NCBI RefSeq assembly: GCF_016802725.1
Contig: NC_052665.1
Location: 20,900,501-20,964,500, forward strand
Reading direction: 5' to 3'
Source of the DNA: Solenopsis invicta
Lineage: Eukaryota > Arthropoda > Insecta > Hymenoptera > Formicidae
Length of the DNA stretch: 64,000 bases
Part shown: one piece after another, positions 9,801 to 18,679 of the stretch
How positions within the stretch are numbered: position 1 is the first letter of the stretch
Layout: every line of letters starts with the position of its first letter
Translations under genes and position numbers: made by a program
Notes under the pieces: model-generated
Database searches by the model: none
Seen by the model: the letters and a program-made list of their open reading frames with translations, nothing else
What the model was told of the DNA's origin: nothing

Positions 9801-10113
9801 TCTCTCTAGACTAAGGAAAAAATTGGTTTCAATTCATGACGTTGTTAGGCAACGGTTGGATTTGAAATCTCAAAAGTTGAAGTGGTGGTATGATCAAAGG
9901 GATAGGCGGTTAACTTTCGATCCTGGTCAGAAAGTTTGGTTATATAATCCTCGAAGAATTCTTGGGAGAGCCCCTAAATTGCAAAATAATTGGGAAGGAC
10001 CTTATGAGGTCATTAAGAAAATCAATGAGGTAGTTTATTGTGTACGAAAATCGAATAGGCATAAGAATAAAATCGTTCACTTGGATAGGCTAGCTTTGTT
10101 CGTAGATAGGTAA
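6796..10113 (+). CDS. pol: Gypsy-1 Pol polyprotein (protease, RT, RNase H, integrase), 1105 codons open
   Basis: Pol copies element RNA to DNA and integrates it. The first Met is not a likely start: translation should enter by the -1 shift at 6826-6832. Domains in order: protease with IDTGFDVSIL (about residues 66-75); RT from about 225 to 470, with FSTLDLKSGYWQV, MPFGLCNAPAF and a catalytic box that reads YRDD; RNase H with FILDTDASNHGIGAVLSQ (about 525); the H2C2 integrase zinc finger (H...H...CKTCKVC, near 770-805); and the integrase core with DILGPFPISSSGKKYLL, then HTNQDRNFES, then NGQVERQHRT. The frame is fully open and of normal family length. However, the second integrase catalytic aspartate, normally in (S/T)DQG, is asparagine here, the next glycine is aspartate, and the RT box is YRDD instead of Y(V/L/I)DD. 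I infer that it is coding-intact but probably inactive. Confidence 0.9.
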   Translation: MSFTFTYWERGKLGIAEFCREILQSSAKKLEVKKKNFPVKPFCVQNNNFCFRGFVDDQPCIFKIDTGFDVSILSRSFVKKNKQQIFVRDCNLKYPIGEEVPVDFKLEVKVVLGKHSLEFPMFVAEIKDDCILGADFLIKTGYGEIFVSSFGQTLPELKNSFCARISNFNVLAFLLDCFERNSSELDSSQKKKHFAEFLREFQNVFSEEVIAGNCSIVEHSINLEKSDPIKQTPRRIPFHLRDEVEKNLEEIKREGIIEESYSPWVSPAVLVKKKDGTLRFCVDYRKLNAITKKESFPLPRIDSLFDRLSGSSWFSTLDLKSGYWQVKLRSQDREKTTFSVGNGLWQFTVMPFGLCNAPAFERLMEKVLHQIINKMCLVYRDDVIIFNNTFEGSLANLKEVFLHFRKANLKLNPKKCSFFGRKVKYLGHVITENGISTDPEKVECIQNWPVPRNKKQLRSFLGFCSYYRKFVKGFTIVAKPLFVLTENQNKFIWNEEYQSAFLELKQFLMSSQILSFPSETGEFILDTDASNHGIGAVLSQKQEDGEKVIAFYSRVLSKLERNYCVTRRELLAIIDSFKNFHHYLYGQKFLVRTDHISLRWLLSFKELDGQLARWLERLQQYDFEVIHRAGRLHGNADALSRRPCAEFSCKYCERIELRGNEVKNNSLGRIVFEKGESIDWKEAQLEDHSIVNIYHGKEIGIRPSRQEIAANDSSSKVYWTQWDSLIIKDGMLFRRWISPDLHTEILQTIVPRKFIQRVLEEAHDSPSGGHFGVNKTLAKIRKRFYWATCKQDVEHWCKTCKVCFAKKGPSEKGKSPFEIYNVGIPFERVQMDILGPFPISSSGKKYLLVITDCFSKWVEAFPGNIKASTIAEIFVNQVVSRFGVPLEIHTNQDRNFESRLFQELSSLLGIRKTRTTPLHPQSNGQVERQHRTLLNFLAKFISENQRDWDRRIFLGLLAYRSSKHEVTGFTPSELCQGRELRLPLDLLRGLPPGEDSELERGYLSRLRKKLVSIHDVVRQRLDLKSQKLKWWYDQRDRRLTFDPGQKVWLYNPRRILGRAPKLQNNWEGPYEVIKKINEVVYCVRKSNRHKNKIVHLDRLALFVDR
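6826..6875 (+). promoter_or_regulatory. -1 ribosomal frameshift signal at the gag/pol junction of Gypsy-1
   Basis: The heptamer GGGAAAC lies at 6826-6832, in the correct phase relative to gag (G GGA AAC). An 8-base spacer follows, then a 13-bp stem: 6841-6853 (GCCGAG-T-TTTGCA) pairs with 6863-6875 (TGCAAA-G-CTCGGC) around a 9-base loop, with one T/G wobble. The gag stop TAG (6839-6841) lies just after the slip site, and the -1 frame is pol. This is the standard architecture of programmed -1 frameshifting in retroelements. Gypsy-2 has the same layout at 38587-38627. Confidence 0.85.
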
Positions 10114-10764
10114 TCTTTGTAAAAGGAGAGAGAGAGAGAGAGAGAGAGAGAGTTGCTTCCCTGGAAGTCCACGCCTGGGAGGACGGGTTCGGGGAATCGT
10201 TCTTTCTTTGGAAATTGGGAAAAAAGTTTCAATTTTTAGGGCAAAAAGTTGTCGAACTTGTGTCTTCGTGGGAATTTTATTGTAAACTCGTGACTAAAAA
10301 AAGTTTTTCTTTTGCAGGTATATTTTTTTATTTTAAGTGAGATACTCGTTGGAATTTGTTTAATTTCAGTTTTGGGATTCGTGCGAAGTAAAGTTCTTTC
10401 TTGTGAAGAATCGTCGAAACTTTGTGTTAAGAAGACCGCCTTGCCCCGGTTTTTTTGAATCGAGGTTTTTCCGAGGGCCTGAGGGCAAATGCCGAGGCGG
10501 GGACATAGGGAGCCCTTAAGGCGTTGGGTACTCGAGAGTTAATTCCCCCCCCCCCCCCTTGTCCGAAGAATGAAGGAAGAAGTGCTCAAAACTCAAGCTG
10601 AAGAGTAAGAACGAGCTACAGCTAAAGCAGGAAGAAGACGTCTTGTGGACGAAGTCACGCAGCTCCGAATCCCTTTGCAGCAGCTAGGGGAAGAGCAAGA
10701 AGTCGTGAAGATTTAAGAAGTCCTTAGTTGGTTGTCGGGACGACAACCTAAAGAAAGGGGGCAG
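10114..10764 (+). other. Gypsy-1 3' untranslated region with GA repeat, stem-loop, poly(C) and polypurine tract
   Basis: Noncoding. It holds a (GA)n run at 10125-10152, a predicted stem (CCGCC+TTGCCC at 10436-10446 against GGGCAA at 10483-10488 and GGCGG at 10496-10500), a run of 14 C at 10545-10558, and a polypurine tract AAGAAAGGGGGCAG at 10751-10764 right before the 3' LTR, which primes plus-strand DNA. The stem and poly(C) recur in Gypsy-2 at 50598-50716. Confidence 0.75.
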
Positions 10765-10900
10765 TGTTACGCCCGGTATAGGCGTGAATTATGTTATAAA
10801 CATCTTTTGTCTATGAGTGGCGATGTTCGTGTTGTTGAGGTCTGAAGCCTTGTTTGGGTGACAGACGTGTAGAATAAACGTTGGAGTTTTTCAAAGATTC
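10765..10900 (+). repeat. 3' LTR of Gypsy-1, truncated
   Basis: Identical to the first 136 bases of the 5' LTR except for one substitution. The match stops at ...TCAAAGATTC (10900), 22 bases after AATAAA at 10873-10878. The U5-like remainder and the TAACA terminus are absent. Confidence 0.92.
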
Positions 10901-11287
10901 ATGGTTTAAAGTGTACCTTGAAAAAGTTTAGAAGTGCTCAAAAGTAAAAATGCCTTATAACAATTGTTATTATGTATTGGCATATTAGCATCACTAAAAA
11001 ACGGCGGGCTATTAAACGAACAACTCTATAAGTAATTGTTGGAATAATAACAACAGTAATAATAATAATAACGACAATGACAATGGCAATGACAACGACA
11101 ATGACAATAACAATAATATAATAATAATAGTAATGGAATTGAGGCGGCGGTTCTCATGGTTGAAGATCTGTCTGTGGTACGGAAACTATAGTCCATTGTT
11201 CCTCCCTCTATTCGATCACCACCTAAGAGAGCGCTGATTCTCTCCAGAAGAGACTCAAGTCCTTCACCGGTAACTCTTTTATTCGCT
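10901..11287. other. Low-complexity sequence and 3' end of the minus-strand LINE
   Basis: No gene seen. 10901-11035 is anonymous AT-rich sequence. 11040-11130 is a run of mixed trinucleotides (AAT, AAC, GAC, ATG), which on the minus strand forms the tail of the LINE that follows. 11130-11287 is probably that LINE's 3' noncoding region. Confidence 0.5.
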
Positions 11288-13860
11288 CTAGCTTAGAAAA
11301 GCCGAATCTAACAGTTTTAGTTTTAGCCCGGCATAGGCCGGGCAGTTGCACAAAATATGGAGACTCTCCTTCTCACATGGTCTACACTCATCCGTATGAA
11401 ATTGGCTCAGCTTGTGCATATGGTAATTAAGAGCCCTAATCCTAGTCAGTATTTGCACTGTTAGTCTGGCATCTCTCCTATTCAAAGACCTGACGTCTAG
11501 CCAGGTCCTCGCTAGGTGTCTCCATCAACAAAGCCCAGCCTGCCGACATTTAGTCCTCATCTCATTTCTACAGAACCCGAGGTGCCGGTTCTGTAGCCAA
11601 GCCCGAATTTTCCTTCTGCTTAGACAAAAGGCGACTCCCAGCACCGGCTCCGGCCCGAACGCCTTCATTTTTGATCCGGCTCTGGCAGGTCAATTGGTTT
11701 CCTAGTTGCCTTCGATTCATGAATGATCAGGGACTCAAGTCAAGATAACTTCTTTACTCCTCACCAGTGCGTCTTTGCGGTCCCAGATTAGCTGTGAGGT
11801 ACAGATTAAAGCCTCAAGCACCCTTATAGCAGCCTGACTATTGGAACATAATCTAATGCGCCTTCCTATCCCTTTTCCCACCAAAGCCAGTTGAACACGT
11901 CTTAAAATCGCCACAATCTCTGCTTGGAATACCGTGGCATATTCATCAAGAGGCAGATTTTCTGCCATTTCCTCCCGGCTAACAATAGCCGCACCGGACC
12001 TCGTGCTCATTTTGAAGTCATCTGTAAAGCATATGTCCCCGTTCCGAGCCCGATTCAGTGCCTCAGGTTCTTCTCAATCTTTGAGCCTTATGATATGCAC
12101 TTTGAAGCGCCTGCTCAAGGCCCAAATTGCTGTGTCTCATCCTGAAGATAGGATCAGCCAAAATGCCACTGGGGAGCGTAGTATGTCTAGTCTCTTCCTT
12201 CCACTTAAAATCACAAGCTAGTCAATATGCAGCGGCTGCCGCCGCTCCCACCACCACTTGGTGAAGCGGTTTAATCCCGAACGAAATGCCCATGGCCGCT
12301 ACCGACGTAGTTTGCATTGCACTCAGAGCTTTTCTCAAGATCAAAGTCTTGACATACTCGAGCGCCACCATGGTAGTTTTTTTTGCACCCTAGGCCACTA
12401 CACAACTGCGGCATAAGTAAGCCTGGTTCGAAATACTACTGTGTAGATCCAATGGATATCTCGGGCTTCAGCCCCCATGTCTGGCCAAAGATTCTCCTAT
12501 ACGTCCAGAAGTAAAAACATAAGCTCTTACAGTGATTGTCGAGATGTTCCTTCCAAGACAATTTCTTATCTAGGATTACTTCTAGATTTAACTAATTTAG
12601 CTAGAATTAATTTCATCCTTTCAAAAATGGACTCTTCTGTAGTACCCACCTTGTATTTGCACGTGAAGACAATGAGTCCTGTTTTCAGCGGATTCACTGA
12701 CAAACCGGTCCCTCTGCACCACCGCTTTACCGTTTCCAGTGCACTCTGCATGAGCCCCGGAAACGGCTAAGAGAAGGTCTTCGTACCAGCAACGCCACGT
12801 CATTTGCGTAGCCCTGCACAACAAAGCCCGTTTCACTTAGCCGCCCAAGAAGTTCATCCACCACTAGGCACCATAGTAGTGGAAAGAGCACTCCGCCTTG
12901 AAGACAACCTCTCTCCATCCATCCGCTAACTGTTGCTGTTCCTAACAAAGTTACGACCCGTCGCCCAAGCATGTCCCGGATCTACTCAAAGAGTTTTTCC
13001 GGCACACATTCCTTCACACATCCTCTTATGCGGAATGTTGTTAAAAGCACTTTCTATGTCTAAAAAAATGCCTACCACGTAGACGACGCTTTTTTCCAAC
13101 TGTCCCTTGATGAACAACACTGTCACATGAAAAGCAGTCTCGGTGGAGTAGCACATGCGATATACATGTTGCGCGTAATGCAGGAAATGTTGCTAAAGAA
13201 CAACATCCTTTACATACGCGTCAACCAGTTTTTCCAAAGTCTTTAAGAGAAACGAGGTCAGATTTATTGGTTTGAAATTCTTACCCAATGAGTAGCTCGT
13301 TCTGCCTGCTTTCGGGATGAATACCACCCTCGCTAGTTTCCGTACACTAGGCGTGTAGCCTAACCAAGGTACTTAGCCTAACCTAACCAACCATACCCTC
13401 TATGTTCTTGTCAGAGGCCCTAGCTCCAGCCCTTTCTGAAGAAAAGCTGAAAAGATCTGATCCGGTCCTGCCGACTTAAAAAAATTGAAGGTATTTACCG
13501 TCCATTTCACCTTTTTAGGCTTGACGATATCAGCCACTAGTTTCCAATCCGCTTTGGGAGCCCTGCGTGAGCCTGCCGCCTCATAGGCAAAGAGCTCTCT
13601 GTGCTCTTTACAAAAGTCCGAAAAACTGATCTTTAGCAGATGCACCAGGCACTGTTCCCCAGTTATCATTGTCCCATCAGGGAGATTAATGGAGTGCAGG
13701 ACGGCGTTCAAGTTTCTAGTTAGAATTCTGCATAGTCTTGGAGTTACGGGCATGCCCTCCACTGACTCGCAGAACTCTCTCCAGCTTCTTTTTTTGCCTT
13801 CACTACAAAATCTCTAGTTTTTCTGAGCCCTTTTATAAAGTTCCCAGTTAATTGTTGGAA
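11040..13860 (-). mobile_element. Decayed non-LTR retrotransposon (LINE-B, I/R1/LOA-like with RNase H)
   Basis: Minus-strand fragments in the order reverse transcriptase, RNase H, C-terminal zinc knuckle run from about 13762 to 11288. A trinucleotide-repeat tail lies at 11040-11130. I see no endonuclease upstream of 13860, so it is probably 5'-truncated. An RNase H domain in a LINE points to the I group of clades (I, R1, LOA and allies); I cannot choose between them. Confidence 0.75.
11288..13762 (-). pseudogene. LINE-B reverse transcriptase/RNase H ORF2 remnant
   Basis: This would be the polymerase that copies LINE RNA at a nicked target. Pieces in order on the minus strand: 13762-13400, RT N-terminus with FNFFKSAGPDQIFSAFLQ (usually FKSAGPDGI in the family); 12972-12727, the catalytic region with CLQGGVLFPLLWCLVVDELL and GYANDVALL, where the catalytic YADD box has become YAND; 12751-12566, RT thumb with GLSVNPLKTGLIVFT; 12010-11735, RNase H with DEYATVFQAEIVAIL and SNSQAAIRVLE; 11485-11288, a C-terminal Cys/His knuckle with CRPCEKESLHILCNCP. 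Pieces are in different frames with stops between them, so it is dead. Confidence 0.78.
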
Positions 13861-14871
13861 TACATCACCTATAATAACGGAGATAATAGGAGTAACCATA
13901 TTTTTGACATTAGCCATAATACCCTTTTTTCTTCTACCATCTTTAATTTCTTTATAAAACCCAAGTAGTACTAGCTCTGTTTTATCATTGAAAAATCTTG
14001 CTTTTTTAACTTAAGTTGTATCTTTAACTTTTTAAATAAAATTTAAGTGCTATTTTTGTATTCCCATTAAAAAATCTTATTCCAATCTGAGTGGTATTTA
14101 CTTAAAAATATTAAAAGTATTCAAGATATTATTTACTTAAAATAAATAATGTCTTGAAATTGTGTACCTAATTCAATTTAAATAATACGTATTTTTACAA
14201 ATAAATATACGAAACTTTTAAATTGCGGCAATTGTAAAAAGAATATCAGTGTTTCCATCATAGTGGTCTAAAATTTCCCTTCTACTCATCCTAATTTCTT
14301 TTTTTTTCCATATTCTACCTTAAATTTTCCCCGTATTTTCCCTTACATAAGAAAATATTATCCCCCAGATTTTATTATTTAAAAGTAATTTACGTCCAAA
14401 TTTTTTATTTTAATAAAAAATTTTTGAAATCATATTTAAATCAATTATTTTGTTCTTTGTAATTGTGTATAATTTCTTTATATTTTAATGTCATCCTCAG
14501 GCCTCAGGTTAAACTTAAGTCAATTCTTTTAATCCAGAAAAAGAGAATTGATTATGTCTACTTTCAATCAAATTAATTAAAAATATATTTTTAATAATAA
14601 AAGAATAAATGAGAAAATATGAAGGTTATTTGAAAAAAATGGTCCGATTTATTCATAGTTTCCATGTTTGTTTTTAGATTTTACTTTCCGAATAACCCTC
14701 GTAAACATACATTTTTTAAAAATAAAAATTTATCAATTTTTTAATGTTTGATTACAAAACAAAATAACATAATGCCAATTTAGTAGCGTTAGTGTCGCGG
14801 TGTTGCGAAAAAAGCCTGGATAGCCGCTCTCTCTTCCTCTCTGATTCACAGAATCACAGATATCTAATAAG
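13861..14871. other. AT-rich stretch without recognisable gene
   Basis: About 1 kb of mostly A/T sequence with many T runs. There are no ORFs of note, no inverted ends and no tRNA-like motif. It carries the left copy of the TAAG target duplication of the solo LTR at its right edge (14868-14871). Confidence 0.6.
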
Positions 14872-15968
14872 TGTAACGAACTGCTTTACTGCTCCCCCTT
14901 GGACTGTCTACCTCTCTGTGCTGTCCAACCAACCATCAGGTAAAAAGCAAAGAAGAAGCGCATAGCGCCAACAATAAATTTAAACGTACGCGTAGCGCGC
15001 AAACACGTATCCGCGCGTCGAGCACTCTCCGCGCGCACGCGCCGTAAAAGCGACCGAAGTGGCGGTCGTTGTCGATCTCGAGTGGCGGGGATCCCTTCTC
15101 CGCCAGTGTACCGACCGCTCCCTGAATATCCTTACCTCTTGAGATATGGGTATATAAGCGCTGCCGCTTCTATGAGAATCGCTTCTTTCCGTTCGAATCT
15201 CCGTCCAAAAAGAAGTGTCTCCCGAGCTAATTCTAAAGTTAAGTGAACTTAGCTTCTGCCAAGAGATCTTGGCAGTTAGCACTCCTCTTAGAGCACGACT
15301 CCTAGATCGCCGATTTACGGGCTTAAGTAAACTTGGGCTCAACCAAGAGATCTTGGTAATCGGAAAAACCAACATCCTTTTTTCTTTCGTCGGCACCAAC
15401 TCACGACCAGGGGTGTAAAGTTCCGTGCCTCTACCAAGTGATCTTAGCGCGAGTCGTTGCCACCAACGCAACAACATTGCGATATTAACCACCACGCGTC
15501 GCAATCGCGTAAACAGCTGTACCGCGCACGCAACCTCATTACCGCCGGGCCCGCGCGCCCAGCGCCGCAGCCGAGATCTTTGGCAAGGCTGAGCGCATAA
15601 TAAACCGCGCGAAACATGGATTCCAAGTTCAAAGAAATTCGTCTCAAAAGTACCTGCTGTTGTAAAAAGCCGCGATCTCTTCCATTCCGCGTATTCAATT
15701 CCGACTGTCCGAGCGTTCGCGAATATATTTGTTATCCGTCCGTCCGTCCGCGTCTAATTATAGATTGTTCATTTCGTCTGTCCAAGCGTCATCTCCATTC
15801 GTTCGTCCGCGCGCCACGTATTTGTAAATACTTTTGCGTGCTTTTTTTCTCTCTGAATAAACTGGGTTACATTTTACCAACGAAACTCTGTCTAGTTCTC
15901 TTGGTGACCTACCCACATCCTCGTCTCCCGAGCGACTACCGTCCGTACGTGGAAGTCAGGTCGTTACA
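14872..15968 (+). mobile_element. Solo LTR, copy 1 of a 1.1-1.2-kb LTR family, TSD TAAG
   Basis: Starts TGTAACGAAC, ends GTCGTTACA, and is flanked by TAAG on both sides (14868-14871 and 15969-15972). It carries TATATAAG at 15151 and AATAAA near 15855, giving plus orientation. Blocks such as GAGTGGCGGGGAT and ACCGTCCGT...GTCGTTACA are shared with the solo LTRs at 35613-36753 (minus) and 39601-40806 (plus). No internal sequence remains, as expected after LTR-LTR recombination. A 4-bp duplication fits a Gypsy- or BEL-type integrase. Downstream of the TATA box are five AAG-N4-CTT palindromes. Long ORFs on both strands (for example 14980-15504) are not credible genes. Confidence 0.88.
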
Positions 15969-16380
15969 TAAGATTGCTAACTTCTTAAGTTCAATCGATC
16001 AAATCCTTTAGGTGTAGTGTAGAAATATAGGAATTATAACAACCTCAGCCAATAAGACAATGCAATCGACTAGTGAGGTCTCCTAATTGACTGTTCATAG
16101 TTTCTACATTAGTTACACTTAAAAAGGGATTTATTAATGAGGACGACTATATATTTTTTAATATTTTTTTGATTTTGTTGAATTGTCTCTCATTTTTCCC
16201 TTTTTCCTCTTTTTCCGTCAAAAGTTCGAAAATTTTCCAAAATAGGAAATTTTCTCTTAAAATAAAAATACTGGAGTGTTACGTTTGGCAGATAAAATTT
16301 TTTCATTTTCTTGCGCCATCCTTTTTAGACTTGTTTAGCAATAGCAAATCAAATTCGGAACAACCCTCCAACCAATAAAA
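15969..16380. other. Anonymous AT-rich sequence
   Basis: Continues the sequence interrupted by the solo LTR, starting with the TAAG duplication. No feature seen. Confidence 0.5.
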
Positions 16381-16983
16381 TAAAACCGAAATCCAGGCGG
16401 ACCTCATAATTCGCTATCAGTACACTTCTAATAAAATTCTTCTACCAGTACAAAGCGCGAAGTGGGGAAAAATCATAGTACGGCTCTATGTAAGCCCCGC
16501 GTTGCGCAGTTCACACGACCATCTAGAAACGTCGCGCGTACGATCTCCACGTCATCGCGTAAACTATAGGCGTAAGCCGCGCGGTCGCGGAGCGGTGCGG
16601 GCCCCTAAAGACTATGCGTTACAAAAAACTATTGCTCCGAATTTTTCGCGAACCTGAGAAATCGTCCCGCAACACCTCTTGCCCATATCCTTGCCTATAA
16701 TAAAGAGCGAATCGGAGCTCCAAAGTTCAGATCCGTCTTGTTGGTTGAGCGAGATTCGCTGCCCGGCGACCGCCAAAACACAGACCTCTAAGTACGATCA
16801 CACCGACGGGTGGGTTTTATCCCAGGCAAAGACGTTGGTTTTTGGGATGGTCCCTGTTGGATGCTTTTTCTTTCTCTACCATCCCTTCTCTCTTCCTCTT
16901 ATCAGAGATTCTCCCTCCTCCCTCTGGCCGCACATTCAGTGGGTTGAACCACACTAAGCATTGGCTTGAGTGTAGCCTTACTC

Positions 16984-17035
<52 letters not shown>

Positions 17036-17519
17036 CGATTTATCTATCTATCTCTCTCTCCCCGAGCGTCGAAGAAGATTTGCTAACGCGACTTTTTGAC
17101 GTCTTCTTTCTCAGTTCCTCTCCTGCAGCGTCGAAGAAGATTCGCTAACGCGACTCTTCGACGTTTTCTATCTTTCTCCTTCTCTCTTGCCGTCGAGAAA
17201 GATTCGCAAACGTAACTCTTTGACTCGCCTTCTCTATAACCAGTGTCTCTCAAATTTTCCGAAATAAATTTTTATTCTCCCAAAAGACATTTGGACGGAC
17301 TCCGATCCAACCAATTCATCTGTAATTAATTACTTATTAAATTTAAAATTTCAAACTACTCTAAATTCATGCAAATTACTAGTCTCAGCTTTTCCTCTCT
17401 TCATGATTTAAAATATAAAACTCTGTTAATGTATTCTCATGGCAACCAAAACTCAAATTCAATTTGTCAATTCATAAAATGAGTAAGTAAAATAGATTAT
17501 GGACAAAGAACCTCATCGC
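16381..17519. other. Unassigned region, possible LTR remnant with structured repeats
   Basis: A CpG-rich part (16440-16700) is followed by a (TC)n(TCTA)n microsatellite at 16987-17060, three tandem hairpin repeats (17066-17226), and a GAAATAAA at about 17260. The sequence AAAGACA-TTTGGACGG near 17285 looks like an LTR end followed by a TGG-type primer site, so this could be the 5' LTR of a lost retroelement. I cannot find its left end or a second copy. No protein match. Confidence 0.3.
17066..17226. repeat. Three tandem ~61-bp repeats, each forming a hairpin
   Basis: Units start near 17067, 17129 and 17191. Each has the pattern CGTCGAAGA...TCTTCGACG, whose arms are complementary, around an ATTCGCTAACGCGA core. 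The third unit is degenerate. Confidence 0.8.
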
Positions 17520-18090
17520 GGTTACATGGAACCCGACCGACGTGAATCCAAACAGCGTGACTCCTTTATTTTATTACCCAAGCAATTATTCCTATAATTT
17601 CAAGCGATTATACAAAAATGCGATTCTATCATACAAACGTTCACAAGTTCACACTTATTCTACTATTCTGACATTTATAAAACAATTATACAGAAACAGT
17701 AACACTTAAACAAACACACAAACAAAATAAATCAAATAAGTTTACACGAAACATGTACTTTCATAGCAATCTCACGCCAAACGTACGCTTAATCACGCAT
17801 GTCAAAACTCTTTTTACTTCAATAAAACACTATTAAATTTTCCTAAATTCACTGCTTATTAATCACATAATTATATCCTCCCAAAATTTCACTTCTTTCC
17901 TGTATAAATAAATTGTCGTGTATCTAGGCACTTCTTTCCTGTATAAATAAATTGTCGTGTATCTAGATGTTATCACACGATTCAGAGCCACGACTGGTGA
18001 CAGCTGCGTTAATCTCAAAAAGAAGTAAATTCAAACCAAGAGAAAAAAAATTACGTCTCGGATTACAATTTTGCAATCCGCGGACGTAAC
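17520..18090 (-). other. Possible solo LTR remnant on the minus strand
   Basis: The minus strand starts TGTTACGTCC at 18090, the same start class as the Gypsy LTRs here, and ends ...CATGTAACC near 17520, close to the usual CGTAACA. Poly(A)-like AATAAA signals occur on the minus strand near 17567. No target duplication is visible, so this is tentative. The block contains a 39-bp tandem duplication at 17890-17966. Confidence 0.3.
17890..17966. repeat. 39-bp tandem duplication
   Basis: The unit beginning CACTTCTTTCCTGTATAAAT occurs at 17890 and again at 17929 with no difference over the shared length, so the duplication is recent. Confidence 0.95.
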
Positions 18091-18679
18091 ATAGAAAATA
18101 TAATATATTGCTCTTTAAAATAACTGCTGCACTATTTTTAACAAATAAAATCCAAACAGTACCTTTATTTTATTAAAACTTGTTATAACCAAGCAATAAC
18201 ACAATGCATGACAACCGGAATTAGGTTACCATGCAAAGAAAAATCGATTATAAAGCATTTTTGCACTACGAGGCAAACCAGAAAATCCGAAAGCTTAAAA
18301 TGACCTAAAAACATATTGCAAACATATTGCACAAATGCTCATTTCGCGGAAATAGCAATTGTGCCAAGCAGTGGCTTCGCGCAATCGCTATGTATAAAAG
18401 CGTCGCTTGACACTCAAGCGACAAAAAGTAATTCAAGCGTCAACACGAAACGCATCTATCTGTATTAGCAAGATATACATGAAAAAAGTGTTCTAATCTT
18501 TTTTGTATCTTTCATATTTTTTAAGACAATCAGCTGAAAAGTTTTCAAATGAACACCCTGTATGAAGAAACCATTTCTACAAAGAAACAGTGCATACGAC
18601 AAGAGCATAATTGCTTAGCAATATACACTCGCACCCGCTGGGCAAAATACGCCATTGTAACACAAGCCGCCACTCGTGA
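18091..18679 (+). other. Leader-like region upstream of the Gypsy-3 fragment, with a TATA box
   Basis: No ORF is supported. TATAAAAG at 18393-18400 lies in a CG-bearing context, followed by an imperfect repeat of TCAAGCG. It could be the promoter or leader of the decayed Gypsy element downstream. Evidence is limited to motif and position. Confidence 0.3.

Larger units (their letters stand above)
5531..10900 (+). mobile_element. Ty3/Gypsy LTR retrotransposon Gypsy-1, nearly complete
   Basis: A 215-bp 5' LTR, a tRNA primer site, gag, a long pol, a polypurine tract and a 3' LTR occur in the order expected for Ty3/Gypsy. There is no env. The pol order protease, reverse transcriptase, RNase H, integrase identifies Gypsy rather than Copia. 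The shared 136 bases of the two LTRs differ at one position (G versus A near base 38), so the insertion is recent. The 3' LTR breaks off at 10900, shortly after its poly(A) signal, and the last ~80 bases are missing, so no target duplication can be checked. Gag carries one frameshift and pol has substitutions at catalytic sites. Confidence 0.93.

Noticed and set aside
14980..15504. 174-codon minus-strand ORF
   Set aside because: Lies antisense in a solo LTR with a confirmed target duplication; Arg/Ser-rich with no domain.
17066..17226. CRISPR-like array
   Set aside because: Repeats are contiguous with internal palindromes and only three units; no spacers, no cas genes, eukaryotic context.
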